DNA of 64,000 nucleotides. Origin: an uncultured Rhodopila sp. (GTDB taxonomy: Bacteria; Pseudomonadota; Alphaproteobacteria; Acetobacterales; Acetobacteraceae). Shown one piece after another: positions 1 to 10,526 of the stretch. The stretch covers positions 53,249-117,248 of the forward strand of contig NZ_CAJATU010000086.1 in NCBI RefSeq assembly GCF_903944925.1. Direction: 5' to 3'. The notes below the pieces were generated by a model that saw only the letters and a program-made list of their open reading frames with translations, was not told the DNA's origin and did no database searches. The position numbers and the translations under genes are program-made. Position 1 is the first letter of the stretch. Every line of letters begins with the position of its first letter.

Positions 1-1
1 C

Positions 2-535
<534 letters not shown>

Positions 536-556
536 GGCAGTTGGGAGGGATCGCCG

Positions 557-1129
557 ATGACAACCACCGCGGACCTGAACAGTTTGAAGCAGGACCTGAG
601 CCGCCGCATGGACGGCGCAATGGAGACGCTGCGGCGGGAGTTCGCCGGGCTGCGCACCGGCAGGGCGCATGTCGCCCTGCTCGAGCCGGTCAAGGTTCTC
701 GCCTATGGCTCCGAAACGCCGCTCAACCAGGTCGGCACCATCGGCTCGCCGGAGCCGCGCATGCTGACGGTGCAGGTCTGGGACAAGTCGCTGGTCCACT
801 CCGTTGAGAAGGCGATCCGCGATTCGGGGCTGGGACTCAATCCGTCCGCCGACGGCATGCTGGTGCGCGTGCCGATTCCGCAGCTCACCACCGAGCGTCG
901 CACCGAACTGGCCAAGATGGCGGCGAAATACGCCGAGGGCACCAAGATCGCGGTGCGCGCCGTCCGCCGCGACGGCATGGAGCAGATCAAGGCGCACGAA
1001 AAGAAGCACGATATCGGCGAGGATCTGGCCAAAAACTGGGCCGAAGAGGTGCAGAAACTGACCGACCAGTTCATTAAAAAGGTGGACGAAGCCCTCGCGG
1101 ACAAGGAAAAGGACATACGGCAGGTCTAA
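557..1129 (+). CDS. frr: Ribosome recycling factor
   Basis: A 190-residue protein, near the usual 185 of the family, that splits post-termination ribosomes together with EF-G. The sequence shows the expected N-terminal helix with the [15 protein letters not shown] segment and the [16 protein letters not shown] segment of the long three-helix bundle. The ATG at 557 is preceded by a GGGAGG-type ribosome binding site. It sits between pyrH and uppS in the same direction with short gaps, so it is probably cotranscribed with the envelope cluster that follows. Confidence 0.97.
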   Translation: MTTTADLNSLKQDLSRRMDGAMETLRREFAGLRTGRAHVALLEPVKVLAYGSETPLNQVGTIGSPEPRMLTVQVWDKSLVHSVEKAIRDSGLGLNPSADGMLVRVPIPQLTTERRTELAKMAAKYAEGTKIAVRAVRRDGMEQIKAHEKKHDIGEDLAKNWAEEVQKLTDQFIKKVDEALADKEKDIRQV

Positions 1130-1147
1130 CGCAAATTAAGGCACCCG

Positions 1148-1993
1148 ATGCCTGTTATCACCAAGCGGGTCATCGATACGTATGACCAGCCTTCAGCCCT
1201 TGTGACACCAGGCATCAGTGCCCGGGGAGTCGTTGTTCCGGCCGGCTCTGCCTGCGACGCGGCGGCGATAGCTGTCGCCGATGCCGACGGGCTGCTGCCC
1301 ACTCATGTTGCCATCATAATGGATGGCAATGGCCGCTGGGCCAAGTCCCGCGGCCTGCCGCGTGTCGCCGGGCATCGCGAAGGTGCCAAGGCAGTCCGCC
1401 GCACGATCGAGGCCGCGATCCGTTCCGAGGTGTCCTGGCTGACCATCTATGCGTTCAGCAGCGAGAACTGGCGCCGCCCGCCTGGCGAGATCCTCGACCT
1501 GACCGGCCTGCTGCGCCGCTACCTGAAAAGCGAGATCGCCGAACTGAAAAAAGCCGGCGTCCGCCTCCGCTTCATCGGCGACCGGTCCCGCTTCGACCGC
1601 GACATCCAGGCCGATCTGGCGGCGGCGGAGAGCAATACGGAGGGCAACAGCAGGCTGAACCTGACGGTCGCTTTGTCCTATGGCGCGCGCGCCGAGATCG
1701 CCGCCGCCGCCCGGGCCGCCGCCGCTGCGGTGCGCGCCGGACGCCTGGATCCGGAGGATCTGGGGGAAGACGTCTTTCAGGGCTTTCTCGCCACCTCCGG
1801 GATGCCGGACCCCGACCTGATCATCCGCACCTCCGGCGAGCAGCGCCTGTCCAATTTCCTGCTCTGGCAGGCCGCCTACGCGGAGCTGGTTTTTCTCAAC
1901 GTACTCTGGCCCGACTTCGACGAGACGCATTTCACTGCCGCGCTGGCGGAGTTTGCCCGCCGGGATCGCCGGTTTGGCACCAGCAGGGGTTGA
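1148..1993 (+). CDS. uppS: Isoprenyl (undecaprenyl diphosphate) synthase
   Basis: This cis-prenyltransferase makes undecaprenyl diphosphate, the lipid carrier for peptidoglycan and polysaccharide synthesis, from farnesyl and isopentenyl diphosphates. The diagnostic HVAIIMDGNGRWA motif with the catalytic Asp and the C-terminal RTSGEQRLSNFLLWQ motif are both present. As called it has 281 residues, because about 50 residues precede the HVAIIMDGN motif, longer than usual; the true start may be internal, but no better ribosome binding site is obvious. It lies 34 bases before the chosen cdsA start. Confidence 0.95.
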   Translation: MPVITKRVIDTYDQPSALVTPGISARGVVVPAGSACDAAAIAVADADGLLPTHVAIIMDGNGRWAKSRGLPRVAGHREGAKAVRRTIEAAIRSEVSWLTIYAFSSENWRRPPGEILDLTGLLRRYLKSEIAELKKAGVRLRFIGDRSRFDRDIQADLAAAESNTEGNSRLNLTVALSYGARAEIAAAARAAAAAVRAGRLDPEDLGEDVFQGFLATSGMPDPDLIIRTSGEQRLSNFLLWQAAYAELVFLNVLWPDFDETHFTAALAEFARRDRRFGTSRG

Positions 1994-2027
1994 GACGACG
2001 TCCAACACATTAATCAAGAGGCCGCCA

Positions 2028-2897
2028 ATGCCCGATTTTGCCGCCCCGATGGAGATAAAGACCTTGCCCAGTCCAGCCAAGGCGCGCCCGTCGGCGCGCT
2101 GGGGCGACCTCCGGCTGCGGATTGTCTCCGCGGCGGTTCTGGGGCCTTTGGCTCTGGCGTGTATCTGGTTCGGCGGCCTCGCCTTCGCCGGACTGGTCGC
2201 GGTGATTTCCGCCGGCATGGCGTTCGAATGGTTGCAGCTCTGCGAAAAGCGGGTTCGCCTTGACGCGGCATTGGTTTTTGCTGCCCTGCCTGCCGCCGTT
2301 GTCCTGACCGCGCTTGGTTTGGCGGGTGCCGCACTGCTGCTGTTGGCGGTCGCGACGCTCGCCCTGGCCGTCCAGTCCCGCGGCATCGCCCTGGACAGGC
2401 CGATGGCGTTCGGCATTCCTTATCTTGGCATCGGCTCGATTGCCCTGGTCTGGCTGCGGCAGATTCCTGCGACTGGCCGCAGCGATGTCATCGTGCTGCT
2501 GCTGCTGGTATGGGCCAGCGATATCGGCGCTTACCTGCTGGGCCGCGCCATCGGCGGCCCCAAGCTCGCGCCGTCGATTTCGCCCGGCAAGACCTGGTCC
2601 GGCGCCATCGGAGGCCTCGGCGCGGCCGTGGCAGTCGGGTTCATCGCCTCGGCGACGCTCAGCCACGGGCTGTCGCCGGTGCGCGCGGTGTGCTTCGCCG
2701 CGCTGATAAGCTGCGTCAGCCAGGCTGGCGACCTGTTCGAAAGCCAACTGAAGCGGCATTTCGGCGTCAAGGACTCCGGCTGGCTGGTGCCGGGCCATGG
2801 CGGCCTGCTGGATCGCCTGGATGCCCTGCTGTTCGCCGCCCCGGTTGCCGGGGTACTGGCGCTGATCCTCGGACGTGGAGTAATCATTTGGCAATGA
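2028..2897 (+). CDS. cdsA: Phosphatidate cytidylyltransferase
   Basis: An integral membrane enzyme making CDP-diacylglycerol from phosphatidic acid and CTP. It shows several hydrophobic segments and the C-terminal CDP-DAG synthase signature, including the DxxAYLxGRxxG-like DIGAYLLGRAIGG, SPGKTWSGAIGG and a late VPGHGGLLDRLDA motif. The ATG at 2028 was preferred over an upstream in-frame ATG at 1953, because the latter overlaps uppS and would add a non-family extension. The stop overlaps the dxr start in an ATGA arrangement, pointing to translational coupling. Confidence 0.95.
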   Translation: MPDFAAPMEIKTLPSPAKARPSARWGDLRLRIVSAAVLGPLALACIWFGGLAFAGLVAVISAGMAFEWLQLCEKRVRLDAALVFAALPAAVVLTALGLAGAALLLLAVATLALAVQSRGIALDRPMAFGIPYLGIGSIALVWLRQIPATGRSDVIVLLLLVWASDIGAYLLGRAIGGPKLAPSISPGKTWSGAIGGLGAAVAVGFIASATLSHGLSPVRAVCFAALISCVSQAGDLFESQLKRHFGVKDSGWLVPGHGGLLDRLDALLFAAPVAGVLALILGRGVIIWQ

Positions 2898-4090
2898 GCA
2901 CTCCAACGCCCTCCCTCGCCCATCCCGAGGCGCCCCGCACCATCACGGTCCTAGGCAGTACCGGCAGCATCGGTACCCAAACAATCGAGCTTCTGGAGGC
3001 CGAACCCGAGCGCTTCAAGGTGCGCGCCCTGGTCGCCGGCCGGAAGGCCGCGTTGCTGGCGCAGCAGGCGATCGCGCTGCGCGCCGAGTTCGCCGTGGTG
3101 GCCGATACCGGGTCCTATGGCGAACTGCGTGACGCGCTCGCCGGAACCGGGATCGAAGCTGCGGCCGGGACGCAAGCGGTCGTTCACGCCGCCTCGCTGG
3201 AGGCGGACTGGACGATGGCGGCCATTACCGGGGCAGCCGGCCTGGCGTCCACGCTGGCGGCGATCAAACGCGGCGCCTCCGTCGGGCTCGCCAATAAGGA
3301 AGCGCTGGTATGCGCGGGCGATGTCATGCTGCGCGCGGTGAAGCAAGCCGGGGCGACGCTGCTGCCGGTCGATTCCGAACATAACGCCATTTTCCAGTCG
3401 ATGGCCGATGGCAATCGCGGCGCAGTGGAAAAAATCATCCTGACCGCCTCGGGCGGTCCGTTCCGCACTTTCAGCCTGGAGCAGATGGCCCGCGTCACGC
3501 CCGAAGCGGCGTTGCGCCATCCGGTCTGGTCGATGGGTGCGAAGATCAGCATCGATTCCGCCACGATGATGAACAAGGGACTGGAGGTGATCGAAGCCGC
3601 CCGCCTGTTCAGCCTGGATGAGTCCCTGATCGAGGTGCTGATCCATCCGCAGTCGGTGATTCACGGCATGGTCTACTATCAGGACGGTTCCGTCCTGGCG
3701 CAACTCGGCTCGCCCGACATGCGCATTCCGATCGCCCATACCCTCGCCTGGCCGCGCCGCATGGCAACTGCGTCGCGCCGTCTTGATTTGGCCGCCGTCA
3801 GCCGGCTCGAGTTTTCAGCGCCCGACCTCGAGCGTTTCCCTGCGTTGCGGCTGGCACGCGAAGCATTGCAGGCGGGTGGCGGAACCCCCACTATTTTGAA
3901 CGCGGCCAACGAAATCGCGGTCGAGGCGTTTCTGCAAGGACGGATCGGCTTCCTGGACATCGCCGGGACTGTCGGCCGGGTGCTGGATCGCCTTGGGACA
4001 CCGAAAGCTGATTCGCTGGATGATGTGATCATGCTGGATGATTTGGCCCGTCAGACCACCCGTAGCCTGATGCCTGCCGAGGCCGCTTGA
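2894..4090 (+). CDS. dxr: 1-deoxy-D-xylulose 5-phosphate reductoisomerase
   Basis: The second step of the MEP isoprenoid pathway, converting DXP to MEP with NADPH. The 398-residue product matches the usual length. An N-terminal nucleotide-binding GSTGSIGTQT motif opens the protein. The substrate and metal site is represented by VDSEHNAIFQ and TASGGPF, and SIDSATMMNKGLEVIEA is typical of the family. The start at 2894 overlaps the cdsA stop by four bases. It sits with uppS, so isoprenoid precursor and carrier synthesis are clustered. Confidence 0.97.
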   Translation: MSTPTPSLAHPEAPRTITVLGSTGSIGTQTIELLEAEPERFKVRALVAGRKAALLAQQAIALRAEFAVVADTGSYGELRDALAGTGIEAAAGTQAVVHAASLEADWTMAAITGAAGLASTLAAIKRGASVGLANKEALVCAGDVMLRAVKQAGATLLPVDSEHNAIFQSMADGNRGAVEKIILTASGGPFRTFSLEQMARVTPEAALRHPVWSMGAKISIDSATMMNKGLEVIEAARLFSLDESLIEVLIHPQSVIHGMVYYQDGSVLAQLGSPDMRIPIAHTLAWPRRMATASRRLDLAAVSRLEFSAPDLERFPALRLAREALQAGGGTPTILNAANEIAVEAFLQGRIGFLDIAGTVGRVLDRLGTPKADSLDDVIMLDDLARQTTRSLMPAEAA

Positions 4091-4120
4091 GGCCCTTTTC
4101 TTGAACGGAATTCAATCAGC

Positions 4121-5233
4121 GTGCTGAGCATCATTCTTGGTTTTTTCCGCAGTACCTGGGCTTTCATCGTCGTGCTCGGCGTGCTCGTGTTCGTCCACGA
4201 ATTCGGGCATTACCTCGCTGCGCGCTGGCGCGGTGTCAGGGTGGATGTGTTCTCCATCGGCTTCGGGCGGTCGATAACGTCCTGGACCGACAAGGCCGGA
4301 ACGGTCTGGAAGCTGGCCTGGATTCCGCTGGGCGGCTACGTCAAGCTGCACGGGCAGGAGCGTCCGCAGGATGTCGCCGACGATGTCAGGGCGTCCTGGA
4401 TGCCGGGCCAGACGTTTCATGATAAATCGGTTCTTTCGCGCGCGATCGTTGTCGCCGCTGGTCCGATCGCGAACTTCCTGCTCGCGATCGTGCTGTTTGC
4501 CGGCCTCTACATTTTTGTCGGTCAGCCGGTCACCTTGCCGGTCGTTGGCTCCGTGGTGCCTGACGGTGCCGCCGCGCGCGCCGGCCTTATCGCTAACGAC
4601 CGGGTCATTGCCATCGGCGATGAGCCGATCAACACGTTTGAGGATTTGCAACGGATCGTTTCCACACATCCGGGCCAGACCCTTGCGATGACAATCCAGC
4701 GCGATGGCGCCGATCGGCGGATCGATGTGACGCCTGAGTCGCATGCGTCGGGAATAAATCGTGTCGGCTTGCTGGGCGTTCGCGGCGGCTTGACCGAATA
4801 CCGGCATGTCAGCGTCCCGGCGGCGCTATGGGGCGGTGTGCGGCAGACCTGGGTGATCACCAGCGAAACCTTCAAGGGCGTTGCTCAGATGATCAGCGGT
4901 GCCCGCGGCACGGAGGAACTGGGCGGCCCGCTGCGGATCGCGCAGCTTTCCGGGCAGGTGGCGCAGCTTGGTGTCGCCAGTCTTATTTCATTCATCGCCA
5001 TGCTGTCTGTGAATCTCGGGCTGATCAATCTGTTTCCGATCCCGGTGCTCGATGGTGGCCATCTGCTGTTCTATCTGGCCGAGGCGCTGCGCGGACGGCC
5101 GCTGCCGGCGCGGGCGCAGGAATACGGGTTTCGCGCAGGTCTGGCGGTGCTGGCGTGCCTGTTTGTTTTCGCTACCTGGAACGACCTGACCCAGATTGGC
5201 TTGTTCCGCTGGGTCGCCGGTTTGGTAGGCTGA
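4121..5233 (+). CDS. rseP: Site-2 intramembrane metalloprotease RseP
   Basis: A 370-residue inner-membrane zinc protease of the RseP/site-2 family, which cleaves transmembrane anti-sigma factors in envelope stress signalling. The HEFGH zinc-binding motif lies in the first transmembrane helix. A PDZ domain follows, around GAAARAGLIANDRVIAI, and the C-terminal NLFPIPVLDGG supplies the third zinc ligand. The start is GTG at 4121, just inside the first hydrophobic segment. Its place between dxr and bamA is the common proteobacterial order. Confidence 0.95.
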   Translation: MLSIILGFFRSTWAFIVVLGVLVFVHEFGHYLAARWRGVRVDVFSIGFGRSITSWTDKAGTVWKLAWIPLGGYVKLHGQERPQDVADDVRASWMPGQTFHDKSVLSRAIVVAAGPIANFLLAIVLFAGLYIFVGQPVTLPVVGSVVPDGAAARAGLIANDRVIAIGDEPINTFEDLQRIVSTHPGQTLAMTIQRDGADRRIDVTPESHASGINRVGLLGVRGGLTEYRHVSVPAALWGGVRQTWVITSETFKGVAQMISGARGTEELGGPLRIAQLSGQVAQLGVASLISFIAMLSVNLGLINLFPIPVLDGGHLLFYLAEALRGRPLPARAQEYGFRAGLAVLACLFVFATWNDLTQIGLFRWVAGLVG

Positions 5234-5585
5234 TGTAATATCCGGCCACCCGTCATGGTCCGGCCAGGCCAGGCCAGGCCGTGACGGGTCGGAGGTTATT
5301 GAGGCAACTCGCCCATAACATGGCCAGCACGATCCGTCGGCGAACCGTCGCCTCGGCTCCACCACCGGCTATTATTCCCGAGTCGCGGCACCGATTCGCC
5401 GGCGGCATCGACGGATTCCCTCCGGCCCGCCTCCGCACTGAAAAATCCTCTCGACAAATCAGAGGTTTATACAAACTTCGACGGAGCGCGCGTTTGCGAG
5501 AGCGGCTACTAGCATCGGTGACAAGCGGTCGCTATGGTGCGCCGCGTTCGCGTCGCGCCATCCGCTGGAAACTTGCCCAGCCCGA
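5234..5585. other. Intergenic region between rseP and bamA
   Basis: This 352-base gap holds the palindromic repeat described separately at 5248-5289 and no convincing gene. ORFs crossing it have arginine- and proline-rich composition typical of out-of-frame high-GC DNA. A promoter for bamA could lie here, but I see no strong consensus. Confidence 0.5.
5248..5289. repeat. Imperfect palindrome with AGGCC tandem core
   Basis: Outer arms ACCCGTCA at 5248-5255 and TGACGGGT at 5282-5289 are perfect complements. Between them lie a partly complementary segment and tandem CCAGG/AGGCC units. The opening CGTCATGGTCCGG resembles CGTCATGGCCGG at 10508. No T-run follows, so this looks more like a REP-type intergenic palindrome than an intrinsic terminator. 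Confidence 0.55.
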
Positions 5586-8000
5586 GTGCGCCATTGGGGG
5601 GCCAGCCTGTTGTTGATGTTTCGTCGTGCTGTGCGGTCTTTCGCCGCCTGCCTGATGCCGTTGCTGGTCGTTGCAACCGCCTTCGCCCAAAGCCCGTCGC
5701 CAGCAGGATCAAGGCCGGTTCGCCACGCTCCCGCGCGGCTTGCTCCGGCCCGGGCGATCGGTGTTATCGAATCGATCAAGATCGAGGGCAACCAGCGGAT
5801 CGAGGACGGAACCATCCGCTCCTATCTGCTGGTGCAGCCTGGAGACGGATTTGATCCCGACCGGCTGGATCGTAGCCTGAAGACCCTTTACGCCACCGGT
5901 TTGTTCGAGGATGTTCGCCTGAACCGCTCTGGCGACGTGTTGGTCGTGCACGTAGTGGAAAACCCGATCGTCAATCGCGTCGCGTTCGAGGGCAACCATA
6001 AGCTCAGCGACGAACAGCTCAAGACAGCCATTCAGCTTCGTCCCCGCGCCGTCTTCACCCCCGCCCTGGCCGAAGCCGATCGGCAGACGATTTTGGATGG
6101 ATATGCCAAGAAAGGATATTACGACGCGACCGTCGATCCGAAGATAATCCACCAGGACCAGAACCGGGTGGATGTGGTGTTCCAGATCAACGACGGCTCC
6201 GCCACGCTGATCAGCAAGATCGTCATCAACGGCAACAAGGCCTTCAGCGAAAGCCGCCTGGCCGAGGTGATCAACAGCCGCGAATCGCGTTGGTGGCGCT
6301 TCCTGTCGACGTCGGATCAATACGACCCCGAACGCCTCGCCTATGACCGCGAGTTGCTGCGCCGGTTCTATCTGAAGAACGGCTATGCCGACATCCAGAT
6401 CGTCGATGCCAGTGCCGAGCTGTCACCTGACCGCAAGGGCTTCTTCCTTTCCTTCACCGTCAACGAGGGCGAGCGTTACAAGGTCGGCAAGGTCACGATC
6501 AACTCGACCCTGCGCAATCTCAGCGGCACGGACCTTCAGCCGATACTGCAATTGCACGAGGGCGATTGGTACGATGGCGATGCCGTCGGCCGCACCGCCG
6601 ACATGATCGAAGAGGCGGTGCACAACCGCGGCTATGCATTCGTGGAGGTCAAGCCACGGATCAACAAAGATAATGTGAAGCACATCATCGATCTGATGTT
6701 CGACGTGGGCGAAGGCCCCCGGGTCTATGTCGAGCGCATCGACATCGTCGGCAACACTCGTACCCAGGACAAGGTTATCCGCCGCGAGTTCCGGCTGGCC
6801 GAAGGCGATCCGTACAGCGCCGAGGCCGTCCGCCAGACCAAAACCCGCCTGACCGACCTCCAGTACTTCCAATCGGTCGATATCGCCACGAACCCCGGTT
6901 CGGCGCCGGACAAAGCGATTCTGGCAACGAGTATCGCGGAAAAGGCGACCGGCGAACTCAGCTTCGGTGGCGGCTATTCGACCGACGCGGGCGCCCTGGT
7001 CGATGTCGGTCTGGCCGAGCGCAACCTTATCGGCACCGGTATCAACGCCAGCATCAACGGCGTGCTCGCGCAGCGGCGCAGTTCGATCAACTCGTCCATC
7101 ACGGACCCGTATTTCCTCGACCGCAACCTGGTTGGCGGCGTGGACATCTTCTACATCCAGACCAACTATCTCGGCACCGAGCCGTATGATGAAAGCCGGG
7201 CGGGCTTCGCGCTTCGCCTCGGCTACGACTTCAATGAGCACCTGCGGCAAACCTGGAGCTACTCGCTGGTCAATCGTGACGTTTACAACGTCGCGGCCGG
7301 CGCCAGCCCGTATATCATCAACGAGGCTGGTTGGACCCTGCTGTCCCAGGTCAGCCAGATCATCACCCTGGATTATCGTGACAGCCGGATTCAGCCGCAT
7401 TCCGGCTACGTCATCGAACTTGGCAACGACTATGCGGGCCTCGGCGGCGACGTCGACTTCATCCGCACCAACGTCAACGCGGCCTACTACATCCCGCTGG
7501 AGCGGCAGTTCGGCAATCCGGACTGGGGCATCAAGCTCGGCGGCAGCTTCGGCTACCTCGACCTGCTGCCCGGCGGCCGCGAGGAAATCATCGACCGGTT
7601 CTTCCTCGGCGGCGATAACCTGCGCGGCTTCCAGACCGGCGGCGCCGGGCCGCACGATCAATCCTCCGGCGATCCCGTCGGCGGACGCTTGCTGTGGACG
7701 CAGACCACGGAACTGCGCTTCCCGCTGCCCGTTTCCCCCGATCTGGGATTAAGCGGGCGGGTCTTCGTCGATGTCGGCGGCCTGACGCAGGCATCATTCA
7801 GAAACGGCGGCGGCTGCACATCGACCAACGGCCAGAGCTGCGTCATTGAGCAGTCAGCCACACCACGCGTCGGCGCAGGTGTGGGCATCTCCTGGCGCAC
7901 GGCATTTGGCTTGATAAATGTTGACCTGGCACCGTTTGTATACAAACAGCCGGGTGACCAGACACAAATCTTCCGGTTTGGCTTCGGCACGAGGTTCTAG
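5586..8000 (+). CDS. bamA: Outer membrane protein assembly factor BamA
   Basis: The core of the BAM complex that folds beta-barrel proteins into the outer membrane. A signal peptide ending near TAFAQ is followed by repeated POTRA domains (first IESIKIEGNQRI, second VNRVAFEGNHKL, third ISKIVINGNKAF, and so on) and a C-terminal 16-strand-type barrel. The barrel has the loop-6 GGDNLRGF motif and ends in phenylalanine, as outer-membrane proteins do. Length is 804 from the GTG at 5586; an ATG at 5616 is an equally good start. The ompH gene begins on the last base of its stop. Confidence 0.96.
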   Translation: MRHWGASLLLMFRRAVRSFAACLMPLLVVATAFAQSPSPAGSRPVRHAPARLAPARAIGVIESIKIEGNQRIEDGTIRSYLLVQPGDGFDPDRLDRSLKTLYATGLFEDVRLNRSGDVLVVHVVENPIVNRVAFEGNHKLSDEQLKTAIQLRPRAVFTPALAEADRQTILDGYAKKGYYDATVDPKIIHQDQNRVDVVFQINDGSATLISKIVINGNKAFSESRLAEVINSRESRWWRFLSTSDQYDPERLAYDRELLRRFYLKNGYADIQIVDASAELSPDRKGFFLSFTVNEGERYKVGKVTINSTLRNLSGTDLQPILQLHEGDWYDGDAVGRTADMIEEAVHNRGYAFVEVKPRINKDNVKHIIDLMFDVGEGPRVYVERIDIVGNTRTQDKVIRREFRLAEGDPYSAEAVRQTKTRLTDLQYFQSVDIATNPGSAPDKAILATSIAEKATGELSFGGGYSTDAGALVDVGLAERNLIGTGINASINGVLAQRRSSINSSITDPYFLDRNLVGGVDIFYIQTNYLGTEPYDESRAGFALRLGYDFNEHLRQTWSYSLVNRDVYNVAAGASPYIINEAGWTLLSQVSQIITLDYRDSRIQPHSGYVIELGNDYAGLGGDVDFIRTNVNAAYYIPLERQFGNPDWGIKLGGSFGYLDLLPGGREEIIDRFFLGGDNLRGFQTGGAGPHDQSSGDPVGGRLLWTQTTELRFPLPVSPDLGLSGRVFVDVGGLTQASFRNGGGCTSTNGQSCVIEQSATPRVGAGVGISWRTAFGLINVDLAPFVYKQPGDQTQIFRFGFGTRF

Positions 8001-8866
8001 TGAATAATCGACGTATCCTTGCTTCCAGCGCGGCAATCGCGCTGGCGCTGCTTCTGCAACCCGCGCCGGGAAACGCCCAGCAGGCGCCAGGCGGCGAGTG
8101 GTTCGTGCCCGGACAGGCGCGTCCCGCCGCCCCGAGTGCGCCGGCCCGTCCCGCCGCCGCGCCCCGCGCGGCCGGCCCGGGGCTGGCTCCCGGCGCAATG
8201 GCCTTGCCGGGCGATGCCGGCGCCGAACCGGGCGCCGCGCCACAGCTCCAGGTCCAGCTTCCGCCGGCGCCCGAAATCCCGCCGATTCCCAAAGGTCCGG
8301 CGACGCCGGCCGCGATCGTCGGAATCCTGTCCGTGCCGGACGTCCTGCGCGTCTCCACCGCTTACCAGGCGGCCTATAAGGAACTCAACGCACGCGCCCA
8401 GAAGCTCAATGAGGATGCCCAGAAGGAGCAAGCCGCATTGCGGGAACTGAGCCAGACTTTCGCGAATGAGCGCGCCAAGCTGCCGCCCGAAAAGATCCGC
8501 GACAAGGAGCGTGAGATAACCGATCGTGTGACCGAGGCGCAGCGCAAGTTCGGCGAACGCAATCGCATCATCCAGGAGGCCAACCAGTATGTGACGGCGC
8601 AGGTCAACCGGACGATGGAGCAGGCGGCGCAGCAGGTCGCCCTGTCGCGCGGCATCAACCTGGTGCTCAACCGCTCCCAGATACTCGGCACGACCGCGGA
8701 CTTCGACCTGACCCCGGCGGTCGCCGACGTGCTGAACAAGGCGCTGCCCTCGGTGGTCGTCCCGCCCGACGGCGTTTCGCCGTTATCGATGGCGCCTCCG
8801 GCGACCGCGCCGGCCGCACCGCCCGCGGCCACCGCTGCGGCTGCCAAGCCGGCGCAGAAGAAGTAG
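8000..8866 (+). CDS. OmpH/Skp family periplasmic chaperone
   Basis: This protein probably escorts unfolded outer-membrane proteins to BamA in the periplasm. It has an N-terminal signal peptide ending near GNAQQ, a proline/alanine-rich linker to about residue 95, and then the OmpH domain with long coiled-coil helices (LNARAQKLNEDAQKEQAALR and onward) typical of Skp tentacles. At 288 residues it is longer than E. coli Skp because of proline/alanine-rich extensions at both ends. The GTG start overlaps the bamA stop by one base, which supports joint function. Confidence 0.9.
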   Translation: MNNRRILASSAAIALALLLQPAPGNAQQAPGGEWFVPGQARPAAPSAPARPAAAPRAAGPGLAPGAMALPGDAGAEPGAAPQLQVQLPPAPEIPPIPKGPATPAAIVGILSVPDVLRVSTAYQAAYKELNARAQKLNEDAQKEQAALRELSQTFANERAKLPPEKIRDKEREITDRVTEAQRKFGERNRIIQEANQYVTAQVNRTMEQAAQQVALSRGINLVLNRSQILGTTADFDLTPAVADVLNKALPSVVVPPDGVSPLSMAPPATAPAAPPAATAAAAKPAQKK

Positions 8867-8869
8867 CCG

Positions 8870-9955
8870 ATGCTGCCCGGCGAGGACCGCTCGGCACTGG
8901 CGGGCGATCCCCGCTTCTTTTCGCGCGCCGGGCCGCATAGCCTGGCGGCGGTGGTCGATGCGGCCGGGGCCGAGGCCCCGCCGCGCCGGCTGATGCTGCA
9001 CCGGGTGGCGCCGCTGGCCACGGCGACGCCGGAAGACGTCGGTTTCTGCCTCAACAATCGCAAGAACCTGGGCGATCTTCGGGCCACCAGGGCAGCGGCG
9101 GTGATCGTGCACCCGGACATGCAGGATGCCGTGCCCGAAACGGCCGTGGCGATCGTCTCGGACGATCCGTTGGTGGCTTGGTCGAAGGTGGCCGCGCTGT
9201 TCCATCCATTGCCTCCGCCGGTCGCCGGCATCCATTCCTCCGCCGTCGTTGCCGCCTCGGCGCGCATCGACCCGACGGCTGAGATCGGCCCGCTGGCTGT
9301 GATCGGGGAGAGAGCGGTCATCGGCGCCCGCGGACGCATAGCCGCCCTTGCGGTCGTCGGCGACGGCGTGGTCATCGGCCGCGAGGTCCGCATCGGCTCG
9401 CATGCTTCCGTCTCCCACGCGCTGATCGGAGATCGCGTCTACATCTATCCCGGCGCCCGGATCGGACAGGACGGTTTCGGCTTCGCCATCACGCCGGAGG
9501 GCTTCCACAGCGTGCCGCAGCTTGGCCGCGTGGTCATTGGGAACGACGTCGAAATCGGCGCCAACACGACGATCGACCGCGGCACCTTGGACGACACGGT
9601 CATCGGCGCAGGCACCCGGATCGACAATCTGGTGCAGATCGGACACAACGTTCGCATCGGCCGGGCCTGTGTGCTTTGCGCCCAGGTAGGCATATCGGGT
9701 TCGGCCGTGCTGGAGGACCAGGTCGTGGCAGCGGGGCAGGCAGGCTTCGCCGATCATCTCCGCATCGGCGCCGGCTCGCGCATCGGCGCCCAGTCCGGCG
9801 TGATGACGGATCTGCCGTCGCGGTCGGAGGTCGTCGGTTCGCCGGCCCAGCCAGTCAAGGCCTTCTTCAGGGAAGTCGCGGCCATCCGGCGCTGGGTTCG
9901 GTCGGGCGGCCCGAAAGCCGAAGCCAAAGAGCAAACAAACCCGGATACGGATTGA
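8870..9955 (+). CDS. lpxD: UDP-3-O-acylglucosamine N-acyltransferase
   Basis: The third step of lipid A synthesis: transfer of a hydroxyacyl chain from ACP to the 2-amino group of UDP-3-O-acyl-glucosamine. The protein has the LpxD N-terminal uridine-binding domain and then many hexapeptide repeats of a left-handed beta-helix. The catalytic His is expected in the [10 protein letters not shown] segment. At 361 residues it fits the family. It starts three bases after ompH and is followed closely by fabZ. Confidence 0.96.
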   Translation: MLPGEDRSALAGDPRFFSRAGPHSLAAVVDAAGAEAPPRRLMLHRVAPLATATPEDVGFCLNNRKNLGDLRATRAAAVIVHPDMQDAVPETAVAIVSDDPLVAWSKVAALFHPLPPPVAGIHSSAVVAASARIDPTAEIGPLAVIGERAVIGARGRIAALAVVGDGVVIGREVRIGSHASVSHALIGDRVYIYPGARIGQDGFGFAITPEGFHSVPQLGRVVIGNDVEIGANTTIDRGTLDDTVIGAGTRIDNLVQIGHNVRIGRACVLCAQVGISGSAVLEDQVVAAGQAGFADHLRIGAGSRIGAQSGVMTDLPSRSEVVGSPAQPVKAFFREVAAIRRWVRSGGPKAEAKEQTNPDTD

Positions 9956-9960
9956 CCATC

Positions 9961-10470
9961 ATGGACACGCCTGTAGAGCCAACCGCCGGTTCCCCGCCCG
10001 CCGCTGAGGCCCGGACGGTCGAGCTGATCGATATCCAGCGGATCATGCACGATATCCCGCACCGCTATCCGTTCCTGATGCTGGACCGAGTGGTCGATGT
10101 CGTGCTGAACACCTCGGCCGTCGGGATAAAGAACGTCTCGGTGAACGAGCCGTTCTTCGCCGGGCATTTTCCCAACCATCCGGTCATGCCGGGGGTGCTG
10201 ATCATCGAAAGCATGGCGCAGACTGCCGGGGTCCTGGTGGTCGAGACGCTGGGTGGCGATGCCGCCGGCAGGGTGGTCTATTTTATGTCGATCGAGAACG
10301 CGAAGTTCCGCCGCCCCGTGGTTCCGGGCGACCAGTTGCGGGTCCACGTAGTGAAGGAGCGGAACCGCGGCAATGTGTGGAAGTTCAACGGCGTGGCGAA
10401 GGTCGATGGGGTGGTGGTCGCCGAGGCTACCTACGCCGCGATGATCATGGAGCGCGCCGCGCCGGTTTGA
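9961..10470 (+). CDS. fabZ: 3-hydroxyacyl-ACP dehydratase FabZ
   Basis: Dehydrates 3-hydroxyacyl-ACP in fatty acid synthesis. It competes with LpxA/LpxD for hydroxyacyl-ACP, which explains its constant location among lpx genes. The hot-dog fold signature has the catalytic His in NHPVMPG and the catalytic Glu in IIESMAQ. The ATG at 9961 gives 169 residues with a slightly longer N-terminus than E. coli FabZ. The frame is open upstream, but that extension overlaps lpxD and was excluded. Confidence 0.96.
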   Translation: MDTPVEPTAGSPPAAEARTVELIDIQRIMHDIPHRYPFLMLDRVVDVVLNTSAVGIKNVSVNEPFFAGHFPNHPVMPGVLIIESMAQTAGVLVVETLGGDAAGRVVYFMSIENAKFRRPVVPGDQLRVHVVKERNRGNVWKFNGVAKVDGVVVAEATYAAMIMERAAPV

Positions 10471-10507
10471 GACGGCGCGGCGGCCACGCGGCGGCTTTCA
10501 CTTCACC

Positions 10508-10526
10508 GTCATGGCCGGGTTCCGGC
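10508..10526. repeat. CGTCATGGCCGG-type intergenic palindrome fragment
   Basis: The stretch starting GTCATGGCCGG and continuing through GGTTCCGGC is a half-degenerate palindrome in the fabZ-lpxA gap. It shares its core with the palindromes at 5248 and 51686, and a related start (CGTCATGGCGCGG) occurs near 45762. The rest of this 239-base gap holds no convincing gene. Confidence 0.35.

Noticed and set aside
1193..2416. Long minus-strand ORFs opposite uppS and cdsA (and similar 250-400 residue antisense frames elsewhere)
   Set aside because: They mirror well-conserved genes, are rich in Arg, Gly, Ala and Gln, lack motifs and start signals, and are expected in high-GC DNA.
5247..5290. Intrinsic terminator for rseP
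   Set aside because: The dyad is imperfect inside and there is no T-run; it fits a repeat better.
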